Shown in pieces: positions 31,638 to 43,037 of a stretch of 64,000 bases of DNA. Position 1 is the stretch's first letter. Every line of letters starts with the position of its first letter. Under the pieces are notes generated by a model, which had not been told where the DNA came from, did not search any database, and worked only from the letters and a program-made list of their open reading frames with translations. Origin of the DNA: Catonia carolina (taxonomy: Eukaryota; Arthropoda; Insecta; Hemiptera; Achilidae); contig JAQMRL010000014.1 in assembly GCA_035578175.1 (NCBI GenBank), positions 16,564,274-16,628,273 on the forward strand, read 5' to 3'. Both the position numbers and the translations under genes were made by a program.

Positions 31638-32258
31638 TCTGGTGTGAAACACTCACACAACTTTCTCTTGCCAATGCAAATAATAAACATTAGTATAACT
31701 TAACATTAGAAATAAACAAAAAAGCTAACTCAAAAAACATAACCTAATTTTAAACATGAGTAAAGACGCAAAATGAAAATCAACATCAGTTTGGCTAAAA
31801 AATACGGAAAATCTCTCTTTCACGCTAAACTAGGCTCTGTACAGAAATATTCACCAAATAAAAGTTGTAGATCTTTTAATTTCCTATAAATTTTATAATA
31901 TACACTTTTGTCATAAAAACATTTTTTTCACGTTTTCTTGAGAAAAGAAAAGGAAATCGGTAATTACCGCTAACGTTATACAAAAAAAAGTTAAATAAAA
32001 GTTGTAGGTTTTTAAATTCTCTACAACTTTTATTATATACATTTTAGCGCTAAAATGCATATTAAAGTCGCAACCTTAAAAGAACAATTTTTTTACTTGA
32101 AAACAGCCTCCAAGAATTTCAGCAGACATTACGCTTACCCTATCTTGTAAAGCATAAACAATTTAGTAAACGAGGCGATTTTAAAAAAATCGTAGGACCC
32201 GTGTTTGAGAAAATCGTATAAAAGTGAAAAATATCCGGTGAAAACTCGATTTCAAAAA
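31638..32258 (-). mobile_element. HEL-1, 5' part deleted
   Basis: Complete 3' end at 31638. The body runs to AAGTGAAAAATATCCGGTG, skipping the microsatellite block. Confidence 0.7.
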
Positions 32259-32260
32259 AT

Positions 32261-32299
32261 CCGACGACTTTACCTCTAGACCAACCCGGTGGTTCACCT
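32261..32299 (-). repeat. SINE-C head fragment
   Basis: CGACGACTTTACCTCTAGAC then CAACCCGGTGGTTCA is the complement of the SINE-C tRNA-like head; the remainder is missing. Confidence 0.7.
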
Positions 32300-32309
32300 A
32301 CACTTTAAA

Positions 32310-33086
32310 AATCTGATGTGAAACACTCATTCAACTTTTTCTTGCCAATGCAAATAATTAACAATAAAACCTAACATTAGTAATAAAACATTAGATAGCT
32401 ACAAACAAAAAAACTAACCTCAATAAACATAACCTAATTTTAATCATGAGCGAATGATGAAAAATGAAAATCAACCTCAGGTTGGCTTAATACGGAAAAT
32501 CACTCTTCCACGCTAAACTAGGCTCTGTGGAGAAAAATGCTCTAAATAAAAGTTGTAGATCTTTTAATTTTCTATGAAATTGATTATACACTTTGTCGTA
32601 AAATGGATCCTACTGCCGAAATCTTAAAAAATCAATTATTCTAATAGATTTTCATGAAAAAAAAAAACAGAAAATCACTAATTACCGTTAAACTAAGCGT
32701 TCTACAAAAAACTATTTCAAATAAACATTGTAGATTTTTAAATTGTCTACAACTTCTTTTATACAATTTTGTGCTAAAATGCATATTAAGTCTGCTATTA
32801 TAAAGAAACCGTTTTTTTCTATGAGAGAACAGCCTCCCCAAGAATTTAAGCAAACATGACGCCTATACTTGCTTGCAGAGCTTAAAATTTAGTAAATGAG
32901 GGGATTTAAAAAAAATCGTATGAGCCGTTTTTGAGAAAATCGCAAAAAACTGAAAAATGACACGAATAAACTACTACTTCCGGTTGACCGATTTTGATGA
33001 AAATGTTCGTGTCGGGTCCTCTAGTAGTATCTAACTTAAGTTTTAAATTTCAAGCTCGTACGATGTTCCATTCTTGAGATATTTTG

Positions 33087-33123
<37 letters not shown>

Positions 33124-33259
33124 CCAATCGCTAAAAACATGTTTTTTGGGTTCAGGGGTCTGAAAACGAGTAGATCCGTAGAAAACTCGATTTCGAAAAA
33201 TCTATATTAAAACAATACTTTCCTTCCTGTATATTCATATAAGCAAGAGAAAGTAAAAA
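32310..33259 (-). mobile_element. HEL-1 full copy
   Basis: TCTGATGTGAAACACTCATT to ATATAAGCAAGAGAAAGT with the (CA)n run at 33090-33121. Confidence 0.8.
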
Positions 33260-33261
33260 TA

Positions 33262-33497
33262 CATTCCATCTTTGTCCCAGGCCTTTTTTTATTTTTATTA
33301 TTTTTTAACGTCAATAATCTCATAAAAACATATATATTTATCATTCGTCATATGGATGATGTACTTCCAAAATTAATCCTTGGCTTCAAGGGGTTTTAAA
33401 AAATGAAATTTAATATATATTTATCAAATATTTTTCATGATTGCAATACCTTTCCCCACAATAGAGTCGTATAGAGTAGCAAGAAAGTAAAAATAAA
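33262..33497 (-). mobile_element. Divergent HEL-related 5' end
   Basis: The reverse strand starts TTTTTACTTTCTTGCTACTC and then tracks the HEL-1 5' order at low identity: GGAAAGGTATTG, TCATGAAAAA, then AAAACCCCTTGAAGCCAAG where HEL-1 has CAGACCCCCTGAACCCAAA. This looks like a distant subfamily. Confidence 0.4.
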
Positions 33498-33886
33498 CAT
33501 TTTCTTTTCAAAATTATAAAAAATAATTTAATACAAAATCTTAAGTCTTAAAACCAGTTTTACCTTGTTTTTGAATTTAATTTATAGTTGTTTTTTTACA
33601 GATAAGATTAAATAAAGTAAAAATAAAATTACAATGTAATTACCTTTTGTAACAATTCAGTAAGTAACAGTAGAAGTTGTTTTTTTTAAATAGATTTAGT
33701 CATAGTTTGTTAAACTCCGATTTGAAATGTCTTAAATTAATTAAATATCGGAAGCGGGAAAATTATTTATTGAAATGAAAGTAACATTGAGGTTATGTTT
33801 TAGAAGGCTTACTTTGTTATTACGGTATGACCAGGCACGCACAGTGAAATATTAATTGAATTACTAAATTTATGTAACTTGTAACA
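33498..33886. other. Unassigned AT-rich sequence
   Basis: No repeats or frames recognised. Confidence 0.4.
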
Positions 33887-33887
33887 A

Positions 33888-34425
33888 AAATCTGATGTAA
33901 AACACTCACACAACTTTCTCTTGCCAATGAAAATAATGTATAATTTAATCTAATATTAATAATAAAACATTAGAAATAAACAAATAAATTAATCTCAGAA
34001 AAACATAACCTCATTTTAATTATGAGTGAATGATGCAAAATGAAAATTAAACTCAGTACGGCTTAATAATACTAAAAATCACTTTTTGACGCTAAACTAG
34101 ATTTTGTAGAGAAAAATGTTTGAAATAAAAGTTGTAGATCTTTTAATTTACGATAAATTTGATTATAATACACTTTTAACATAAAATGCATACTAAGGCT
34201 GAAATCTTAATAAATTTATGTTTTACAGATTTCCTTGAGAAAAAAAACAGAAACTGAACGTTATACAAAAAAAAAAAACATTAAGAAAATAAGAGTTGTA
34301 GATTTTTAACTGTTCTAAAACTTTTATTATAATTATTCTCTTTTGCCCTAAAATGCATATTAAGGCCGCAACCGTAAAAAAACCATTTTTTTCTACGAGA
34401 GCACAGCCTCCCCTTGCATATCAGC
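33888..34425 (-). mobile_element. HEL-1 3' half, left side of an inverted pair
   Basis: TCTGATGTAAAACACTCACA through AGCACAGCCTCCCCTTG, then an abrupt switch to a + strand copy. Confidence 0.75.
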
Positions 34426-34429
34426 TGAT

Positions 34430-35312
34430 ACTCGTTTTCAGACCTCTTGAATCCAAAAAACACGTTTTTAGCGACTGGTGTGTGTGTGTGTGTGTGTGTT
34501 TATGCGAGAGAGAGAGAGAGAGTGAGAGAAAGAGAACGAAATATCTCAAGTACGGAACATCGTACGAAGTTGAAACTTGAAACTTAAGTTAGGTACTACT
34601 AGAGAACCCGACAAAAATTTTCATCAAAATCAGTGAACCGGAAGTAGTAGTTTATTCGTGTAATTTTTCACGTTTTTTTCGATTTTCTCAAAAGCGGCAC
34701 TACGATTTTTTTTAAAATTGCCCCTTTTAGTACATTTTTTTATGCGTTACACGATAAGGTAGCGCCGTGTCTACTGAAATTCGTGGGGAGGCTGTCCTCG
34801 CGTAGAAAAAAATGTTTTTTTTTTAAGATTGCGGCTTTAATATGCATTTTAGCGCAAAAATGTATAGAATAAAAGTTGAAGACAATTTAAAATCCTACAA
34901 CTTTTATTCCAAACATTGTTTTGTATAACGCTTAGTTTAGCGGTAATTACAATTTTCTGTTTTTTCTCACGAAAACGTGTAAAAAATAAATTTTTTTAAG
35001 ATTTCAGCCTAAGTATGCATTTTAATACAAAAGTGTGTATAATAAATTTTATAGGAAATCAAATGATCTACAACTTTAATTAGAGTTTTTTTCTCCACAG
35101 AGCCTAGTTAAGCGTGAAAGAGTGATTTTCCGTATTAATAAGCCAAACTTGATTTTCATTTTGAATCATTCACTGATGATTAAAATTAGGTTATGTTTTT
35201 TGAGATTAGTTTTTAGTTTATTTCTAATGTTTTATAACTAATGTTAGGTTATGTTGGTCATTATTTGCATTAGCAAGAAAAAGTCGTGTGAGTGTTTCAC
35301 ACAAGATTTCCC
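34430..35312 (+). mobile_element. HEL-1, right side of an inverted pair
   Basis: Begins inside the 5' region at CGTTTTCAGACCTCTTGAAT, has a TG run plus GA run at 34481-34527, and ends with the stem-loop and CACACAAGA. The two sides are more diverged than those of the 20.5-22.4 kb palindrome. Confidence 0.75.
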
Positions 35313-35630
35313 TAGAGATGTGTGCAATTTAGAATCACCATTTATATCCATATAGGGCAAAAAAGTGAAAATATTTTGTATTAGTAAAATACATTGTATT
35401 ACTTTTTATCAGAGATTACCCACTGACCTAAAAATGAGTCTCTAATGACCTTGACATTCACAATCAGCTGTAAAATCAAGAAAGTACTGTTTTGAACGTT
35501 TACAAGATTGATGTGCAAATTGCCTACAAGCGCCGTAATAGTGCATCATTCTTTATTTCATTTTATCCATTTAGCTTGACTTTGTTGCGGCTTTTACTCT
35601 ATTTACACAGTACAAAATGTTGTACGGTAA
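35313..35630. other. Unassigned sequence
   Basis: No feature recognised. Confidence 0.4.
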
Positions 35631-35639
35631 AAGCGCTCG

Positions 35640-35770
35640 GGGCATTGGTGTAGTGAAACTGAATTCTACACCAGGTTCGATTCCCGGTCAGGTCTGACAT
35701 CCTTTTATCACTCGTTTTCATATACCGGCTTCCCAACAAATCTGACGTAACGAGAAATTAAAATTGGACA
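35640..35770 (+). repeat. Degenerate tRNA-derived SINE (SINE-B related)
   Basis: GGGCATTGGTGTAGTGAAAC (A-box area) and GGTTCGATTCCCGGTCAGGT (B box), then a reduced tail ending TCTGACGTAACG. The anticodon region is shortened. Confidence 0.6.
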
Positions 35771-35872
35771 ATGTACTGTCAACATTACTAGGATGCTAAG
35801 CAAAAAGAGTACAAGTCAAATAATTTAATTTTTCAGGAAATAGAAAACCTTTTTTATTTTGGCCATTTATTA

Positions 35873-36062
35873 TGCCAGCCGCATTGGCGCAGTTGGTACC
35901 GTGCTCGCCTCTCATCATGCGGTCCTGGGTTCGAATCCCACTCAGGCACGGCATATTTTCATACGTTACAAAAAATCATTTCATCCTATACTGCATAAAG
36001 TTCCACCTCAACGTCGTCGCTAATGACCATTGCAGTTGATGCGACGTTAAATAAATTAAAAA
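35873..36062 (+). repeat. SINE-B copy
   Basis: GCCAGCCGCATTGGCGCAGT, GGGTTCGAATCCCACTCAGG, body with CATACGTTACAAAA, ending GCGACGTTAAATAAATT. The tail middle differs from the 25-kb copy. Confidence 0.75.
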
Positions 36063-36076
36063 CCAAAAACCTTTTT

Positions 36077-37022
36077 TGTTTATTTACTTTCTCTTACCTA
36101 CATGAATACATAGTAAGGAAAGTATTGTTTTCATGTCGATTTTTCGAAATCGAGTTTTCACCGGACCTACACGTTTTCAGACCCATTAAACCCAAAAAAC
36201 AAGTTTTTAGCGATTGGTCTGTGTATGTGTCTGCGTGTGTGTGAACAGAATATTTCAAGAATGGAACATTGTACGAACTTGAAACTTGAACTTAAGTAAG
36301 ATACTACTAGAGGATCCGAGACGAACAAATTCATCAAAATCAGTCAACTGGAAGTAGTAGTTTATTCGTGTCATTTTTCACCTTTTTGCGATTTTCTCAA
36401 AAACGGCTTACAAATTTTTTTTTTAAATCGCCTTATTTACTAATTTTTTTATGCACTACAAGATAGGGCAGGTGCCATGTCTGCTGAAATTCTTAGGGAG
36501 GCTGTTCTCTCGTAGAAAAAAATGTTTTTTTCTAAGATTGGGGCTTTAATATGCATTACAGCGAAAAATGTATATAATAAAAGTTGTAGACAACTTAAAA
36601 TCCTGCAACTTATATTTCGAACAATATTTTATATAACGCTTAGTTTAGCTATAAATAGCTATTTTATGTTTTTTTCCACGAAAATGTGTAAGAAAATAGA
36701 TTTTTTAAGATTTAAGCCTTAGTAAGCATTTTACGACTAAAGTGTATACAATCAAATTTATAGGAAATAAAATATCTACAACTTTTGTTTAGAGCATTTT
36801 TCTCCACAGAGCCTAGTTTTGCGTAAAAGAATGATTATCAGTATTTTTAAGCCAAACTGAGGTTGATTTTCATTTTTCGTCTTTACTCATGATTACAATA
36901 AGGTTATGTTTATTGAGGTTAGTTTTTTGTTTATATCTAATGTTTTATTACTAATGTTAGGTTATATTGTTAGTTATTTGCATTGGCAAGAGAAAGTTGT
37001 GTGAGTGTTTCACACTATATTT
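36077..37022 (+). mobile_element. HEL-1 full copy
   Basis: TTTACTTTCTCTTACCTACA at the 5' tip; stem-loop and CACACTATA at the 3' end. Short TG run only. Confidence 0.8.
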
Positions 37023-37034
37023 TTTTAAATATTT

Positions 37035-37355
37035 TTTAACCCTAATATGTGTACGTTGCAATCTGTTCAATTTAGTACAATATGCAACTTCATGATCCAA
37101 AGATGACGTTGGTACGTATAACTTATATGACATGTAAATCAGGTGTAATCTTGGACAAACTCAGGCCGACCATTCCTGTGAAAGTATGGTTAATTGAATC
37201 GAAATCATCAAAGTACACCGGTAACCACTGTCTAAAATTCAAATCCGTATATAAGTAACTAACTTACCTTTATTAAGATTTGAACCAGAAACCTACGTCT
37301 CCAAAAATCAGTTGTTCAACAGCTGATTCGACGACTATATCTCTACACCGACCCA
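37035..37355 (-). repeat. SINE-C, complete uninterrupted copy
   Basis: CCCTAATATGTGTACGTTGC at the tail side, the target area (ACAATATGCAACTTCATG) intact, CACCGGTAACCACTG, and head complement ending CACCGACCCAGTTA. Confidence 0.8.
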
Positions 37356-37566
37356 GTTATTTATTACGAGTCGGAAATCATTGTACTTGTTTGTATTTAT
37401 CTAACCTTTGTATAAACATTTAAGTTTTCCTTGTAAAAGCAACGAAACTTTGTACATTATATAATGTCAATGTTGTAATGGTTGTTTCAATACAACAAAT
37501 GCTTAATAAGTGGGGCAGATGTTGCTTAAAACAGGGTGGCAATAAAGTATTTTCACGAATAAAAAA
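37356..37566. other. Unassigned sequence
   Basis: No feature recognised. Confidence 0.35.
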
Positions 37567-37567
37567 C

Positions 37568-38447
37568 GAATCGTGTTAAACACTCACACGACTTTATCTT
37601 GCCAATGCAATTAGTGAACAATATAACCTAACATTAGTAATAAAACATTAGAAATAAACAAAAACTAACCTTAATAAACATAACCTAATTTTAATCATGA
37701 TTGAAAGACGCAATATAAAAATCAATCTCAGTTCGGCTTAAAAATAAGAAAAATCACTCTTTCACGCTAAACTAGGCTCTGTAGAGAAAAATGCTTTAAA
37801 TAAAAATTGTAGATCAATTAATTTCCTATAAATTTGATTGTATACACTTTTGTCGAAAAATTCTTACTAAGGCTTAAATCTTAAAAAATCTATTTTTTAC
37901 ACGTTTTCGTCAAAAAAAACACAGAAAATCGCTAATTACCGCTAAAGTAAGCATTATATAAAAAAATGTTAGAAATAAAAGATGTTGAATTTTAAATTTT
38001 CTACAACTTTTATTATACATTTTTGCGCTAAAATGCATATTTAAGTTGTAATCGTAAAAAAACAATTTTTTGACGAAAAAAACAGCCTCCCTATGAGTTT
38101 TAGCAGATATACTGTTACCCTATCCTGTAGAGCATAAAAAATTTAGTAAATGAGGCGATTTTAAAAAAACATCGTAGGGTCGTTTTTGTGTAAATCGAAA
38201 AAAGTAAAAATGACACTCGAATAAACTACTACTTCCGGTTCACCGATTTTGATGAAAATGTTCGTGTCGGGTCCAGTAGTGGTACCTAACTTAAGTTTCA
38301 ATTTTCAAGTTTGTACGATGGGAACATCGTTAAGTTCCGTTCTTGAGATATTCTGAACACACACACAGAGACACACAGACCAATCACTAAAACATGTTTT
38401 TGAGGGTTCAGGGGGTCTGAATACGTGTAGAAAGTAAAAATCACCCC
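37568..38447 (-). mobile_element. HEL-1 copy, 5' tip shortened
   Basis: TCGTGTTAAACACTCACACG to GAATACGTGTAGAAAGTAA; the last about 60 bp before the 5' tip are deleted. Confidence 0.75.
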
Positions 38448-39062
38448 GTATAATTGGTTAATCATACAATCCAGTTCATATTAATAAAGAAGTTAGTAAT
38501 TATTTAATTATTTCAGACATAAATATTTATTAGAAGTTAGATAGGGAGGCAAGAGAAAGTAAAACCATTTTTTTACGAGAGCACAGCCTCCCCAAGTATT
38601 TCAGCAGACATGGCGCCTACACTATCTTGTATAATATAAAAAAAATGCAGTAAACGAGGCGATTTTGAAAAAATCGTAGAAGCCGTTTTTGAGAAAATCG
38701 AAAAAGTAAAAAATGACACGAACAAACTACGTTTCTAAGTTAAGTTACTAAGTTTCAAGTTCGTACGATGTTCCGTTCTTGAGATATTTTGCACGCGCGC
38801 GCACACACACACTGACCAATCGCTAAGAACATGTTTTTTTGCGTTCAGGGGGTCTGAAAACGTGTAGATCCGGTGAAAACTCGATTTTGAAAAATCGACA
38901 TGAAAACAATACTTTCCTTTCTATATATTCAAATAGGCAAGAGAAAGTAAAAATAATAATAATCACCTGTATAATTGGTTAATCATACAATCCAGTTCAT
39001 ATTAATAAAAAAGCTAGTTATAATTTAATTTTTTCAGACATAAATATTTATTAGAAGTTGTT
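38448..39062. repeat. Tandem duplication: about 95-bp host unit around a HEL-1 piece
   Basis: The segment 38453-38535 (GTATAATTGGTTAATCATAC ... ATATTTATTAGAAGTT) recurs at 38969-39060. Between them lies a partial HEL-1 (38541-38952, reverse strand) that again ends GGCAAGAGAAAGT. The arrangement suggests unequal duplication of HEL-1 plus its flank. Confidence 0.65.
38541..38952 (-). mobile_element. HEL-1 5' half
   Basis: From the ACGAGAGCACAGCCTCCCC block to AATAGGCAAGAGAAAGT. Confidence 0.75.
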
Positions 39063-39376
39063 CGTAACAGATCCTTCACATAAGAAGGTCGTAGAGTAAA
39101 CATAACATGAAAGTTTCTGCGTTTATTAACTTGGTTATTGTTTATAGATAATCGTTTATAATTTTAACCTTTCCAGTAATTTTTATTAATGAAATTACAT
39201 ATATATCTTTACTTGTATTAATAAATATTTATTGCTTTTATTTTTTTGAAATATTATGTAATGGTATAATACATCCTTTGTCCGTATTTTCCGCATCAAA
39301 GTCCTTGGATATTTAAGTTACAATCCCATAAAATTTTTATGCAATCAATCTGAAATTTAATATTATAATAAAATAA
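39063..39376. other. Unassigned AT-rich sequence
   Basis: Nothing recognised. A short ATG frame at 39107 (MKVSAFINLVIVY) stops at once and lacks a splice donor. Confidence 0.4.
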
Positions 39377-39527
39377 TATGGTCATATAACAGGCAAGTGG
39401 AGTGTTAAATTATTTGCAATCAATCTGCTAGTTCCAAAGGTACAAAAATAGTTCTGTTTCTTATCACATGGTCACGGACTGATACATTTAAGAACAAAAG
39501 AGGTAGAGGTGTAAAATACACTACTTT

Positions 39528-41520
39528 CGGTTTCGTAATCAAAAACACCCGATTTTGAACCCTTGCATCTCCAAAACTGTGAGTCGGATTTCATCATGTC
39601 TTACACCAAAATTTAGCTTATTTTATTCTGCGTTGACCTATAATAGTCCTATATTTTTAATGTTGTTTAAAATTGCCATTTCGAGGTTGGAAGACAAACA
39701 GACCCGGTTTGTTACTACCGCAACAAATTTCATGCGTTTAGAGGCGTGTAACTCGATAATTATTTGACCAAAAAGTTTGAAATTTCAAAACAACATAGAC
39801 AATTATATTCTTACACTGTGTGGGAAATTTCAAATTCGTATATTACTTAAATTTTGCTTTATTAACAATATTCTGAACCCTTGCTATATCGGTAACCGCT
39901 CGATCGTTCGGCACGGGCAACCTATCGTTTCATTCAGCGTGAAAAAACTTAGTACAAATATGTAAATACAGTAAAATCTCTCTATTGCGGAACTCTATAT
40001 TGCGGAAATCTCTCTTTAGCGGCATTATTTGCCGACCCCGACCCTTTCGTATACTCCGGTAATGTATTTAGCTCTCGTTATAGCGGCACAAAAATCTCTC
40101 TATAGCGGCTAAACAATATCTTCAGGATATAGATTTAGACGCCTATGTAGGGGCAGACAATAATTTAGCCACTTCATCACTTAGCTTCTTCACTTTGCAG
40201 TAATCGAAAATGTCTTAGCCCAAAACAACGAGGAAGAAAGTAAGGATGACGATGAAATGGAAACAGAAATGGTGCCCCTTCAAGTAAACAGGCACTAAAC
40301 GCTATTCTTGTTGTTTCCACGTACTGTCATTGCCAATATGTAAATGAAAATTTACAAGTTTTAAACATTGAAAATGAGATTGAAGACATGTTTTATGAAT
40401 TGAAAACGAAACAAAATTTAAAACTTATTTTACGAAATGAAATGTACTTCACAGTCATTGTTTCCTTAATAACGAAAAAATATATACTGTACTGTGTACT
40501 TTTTTTGTGTTTGTGTAGCCTATGTTTTAGGAGATTATGTATCCAATGTTTATTACTGTTCAGTGAAAAACGAGTTTCAGTGCTAATTAATTTTAGGCTA
40601 TCTATTACGGTATGTACTGTATGAATGATTATTGAAAAAAGTTCAATACGAAAAGTTAAATTCTATTGTTAAACATTAGTAACACAAAATCTAATAAAAC
40701 CAGTTTGTATCCAAATTTCTTGTTAAGTTAATAACCTACACTTTATGTAATTAATTTAAATATCTCACTGTATTGAAGTAATCTACTGTATTAAACATTC
40801 GTCATAAAGTTATCTACGAGTAGTTGTAAAGTTATCTCGTATTCAGTAGTTTTTCAAAAACTTATTCCATGCACCATTTACATACGTATATAAGTTATTT
40901 TGTACAGAAAAATTAGTACTCTACTTCCCTCCCACCGTTAATTACTCGCTCTCTCTATAACGGAACTCTCTTTATAGCGGCGGTACCTCATGGTCCCTTC
41001 AATTCCTCTATAGAGAGATTTCACTGTAACATGAAATATTGATTGGCCAATTTTGTGGTAAATTTTTTTAAATTTTGGAAAATATACTGAGGAATGGGGG
41101 GGCGCTACTATCCATGTTGCCAGTTTGTGTACGTGACATCCTGTGGGACTTTCTGTCTGAATTGACAGACTGCATTGTCAATTCAGGTAGAGAGTCAGAA
41201 TTTGAAATTTCGTACACGCTGAAAGAATATAACTTTTTATGTTGTGTTCAAATTTCAAATTTTTCGGTCAAATAGTTATCGAGTTACACGCCTCTAAACG
41301 CATGAAATTTGTTGTGGTATCAAAAAACCGGGTCTTTTTGTGTTCCAACCTCGATATGGCAATTTTTAAACATTAAAAATATAGGACTACTAAAGGATAA
41401 CGCAGAATAAAATGAGCTAAATTTTGATGTAAAGTATGTTAAAATCTGACTCATAGTTTTGAAGATGCAAGGGTTCAAACTCGGGTGTCTATTATTATGA
41501 AACCGATAGTAGTCAGTGTT
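39528..41520. mobile_element. FB-1 copy containing a pogo element
   Basis: Left arm CTTTCGGTTTCGTAATC onward; right arm ends GAAACCGATAGTAG. The copy is collinear with 14699-15868 after removing 39969-41026. Confidence 0.8.
39969..41026 (+). mobile_element. pogo/Tigger-like element, internally deleted
   Basis: TA at 39967-39968 and 41027-41028. Inverted ends CAGTAAAATCTCTCTATTGC and complement of CTATAGAGAGATTTCACTG. A coding relic at about 40215-40460 includes EEESKDDDEMETE and, in another frame, ALNAILVVSTYCHCQYVNEN, resembling the acidic C-terminal part of Tigger transposases. The catalytic core is absent. Confidence 0.8.
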
Positions 41521-41717
41521 ATGTCCTCTGAAGTTGTCCTCTGAAGTTATTTCATTACACAGCCAGTTGGTGAATTAAGTGAAGATTTAATTTTAACCCT
41601 TTCTAACCTAGTGTGACATAGAAGGCATATTGGAGTGAAATAACAGACCTCAACGTTTTAGATGTTAGAGAGAACTTCGGATTAAAGAATGCTGGGTGTG
41701 AAGTGTAATAATCTTCT

Positions 41718-41796
41718 GTACCCTAGCCAGGATTCGAACCTGAGACCTCCGCTTTGCAGTGTAGTATGCTGACCATTGCGCCACGGAGGCAACCAT
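41718..41796 (-). repeat. tRNA-like module inside the piggyBac MITE
   Basis: The reverse strand has TGGCGCAATGG (A box) and GGTTCGAATCC (B box), better preserved than at 13656. The anticodon stem is imperfect, so it is not scored as a tRNA gene. Confidence 0.7.
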
Positions 41797-41997
41797 TAAT
41801 TTCTTTTTAATTTTGGTTTCAGAAGTTTGTTTCATTTACTAAATAAAGTAACATTTCTTTGAATATATTGTATGTATGTACAAGTATATTTTTTAAACTG
41901 TTACTAAAAGTGATTTCATCCATTTTATCAATATTTTTTTATTGTAAAATTTTTTAAGTCTTAAATAATGTTAAAATCATACTTAGTTTTTTTGGGT

Positions 41998-42640
41998 AAA
42001 GTAAACTGGACGAGGCCATCTACCTGAGGGACCGGAGGTTTAAGGAAATCTGCGTTTTATTCGTGTAGAAAGGGTCGCCTATTGTGTTTTATTACTGGTG
42101 AAAGGGTCACTTGTTGTTATGATCCGATGGACTCGTCTAGTTGTTTAAAGGCACTTTTACAATTAACCTGTTTTAAACCTATGCCATGCATATGAAGATG
42201 CAAAGATCTGTGACTGTTTTTGGTAAATGAGGAGGTTATTGTGAAAAAAGCTAATAATTTTCCATATTATCTAAAGTGGCTGCATGAATAGTGAAAACGA
42301 AGAACTCAAGAAATAAAATCTTCTCTTGTTGCACTACTGCACTATTTATATTTTTACTTTTTAAGTTTTATTTGTTAATTTAAAATACATTATAATTATG
42401 TTTTATAAAATTTATGTACAATAAAGTGCATTATCTTTGCATATTCATTTGCGTGGCATAGGTTTAAAATAGGTTAACTGTAAAAGTGCCTTTAGACAAC
42501 TAGACGAGTCCATCGCATCATAACAACAGGCGACCCTTTCACCAGTAATAAAACACAATAGGCGACCTTTCTACACGAATATAACGCAGATTTCCTTAAA
42601 CCTCCGGTCCCTCAGGTAGATGGCATCGTCCAGTTTACCC
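41998..42640. mobile_element. Fold-back MITE with about 210-bp arms
   Basis: The left arm (about 41998-42213) starts GTAAAGTAAACTGGACGAGG. The right arm (about 42430-42640) is its reverse complement with few mismatches, through ACCGGAGGTTTAAGGAAATC and AGGCACTTTTACA. The loop of about 220 bp is AT-rich. Superfamily unknown. Confidence 0.8.
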
Positions 42641-43037
42641 GTTTTTTTTACTATAAATCAATGTAAGAGAATATTGTTTTGTTTAGGAAGCCTGAAAATG
42701 ATTTGACTTATTTTTATTGGTGGGAGTTTTCATACCATCAAGTCCTAATGTGACGTACATGTCACACTTTTTTGTCAGGCCATCAAAAGGGTTAAAGGTC
42801 TAAAAGTGATTTTATTACACTTAAATATCATTAAATTGTTTGAAACAATGTACACATATTAATTTGTATACAGTTTAAAAATTTGGGATTGAAAGGGTTA
42901 AGGATGGAAAGTAGATGCTTTTCAGAGGGTCTGATAAGATGATAAGCACACTTTACCACACAGTAAGAAAGGTACTGACAAACCACTTCACTCTTTGTTT
43001 TACTTTTTTAAATATAAATATTGAGTAAAATAATTTT

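Larger units (their letters stand above)
41597..42897. mobile_element. piggyBac-type MITE, second copy
   Basis: TTAA at 41593-41596 and 42898-42901; ends CCCTTTCTAACC and complement of GGGATTGAAAGGG. It is the inverse-orientation homologue of 12800-13852, lacks that SINE, but carries its own insert at 41998-42640. It contains the tRNA-like module. Confidence 0.8.
39377..43012 (+). repeat. SINE-A host of a deep nest
   Basis: Three collinear SINE-A pieces (39377-39527, 41521-41592, 42902-43012) are separated first by FB-1 and then by a piggyBac MITE. The pieces join in family order (GTGTAAAATACACTA, then TCCTCTGAAG and GCCAG--TTGGTGAATT, then GGATGGAAAGTAGATGC). Confidence 0.7.

Noticed and set aside
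35881..35955. tRNA gene candidate
   Set aside because: Has good A and B boxes, but it is the head of a repeated SINE-B unit with its family tail, so it is scored as a repeat.
39107..39150. Possible signal-peptide exon (MKVSAFINLVIVY)
   Set aside because: It stops almost immediately and lacks a GT donor, unlike 29402-29492.
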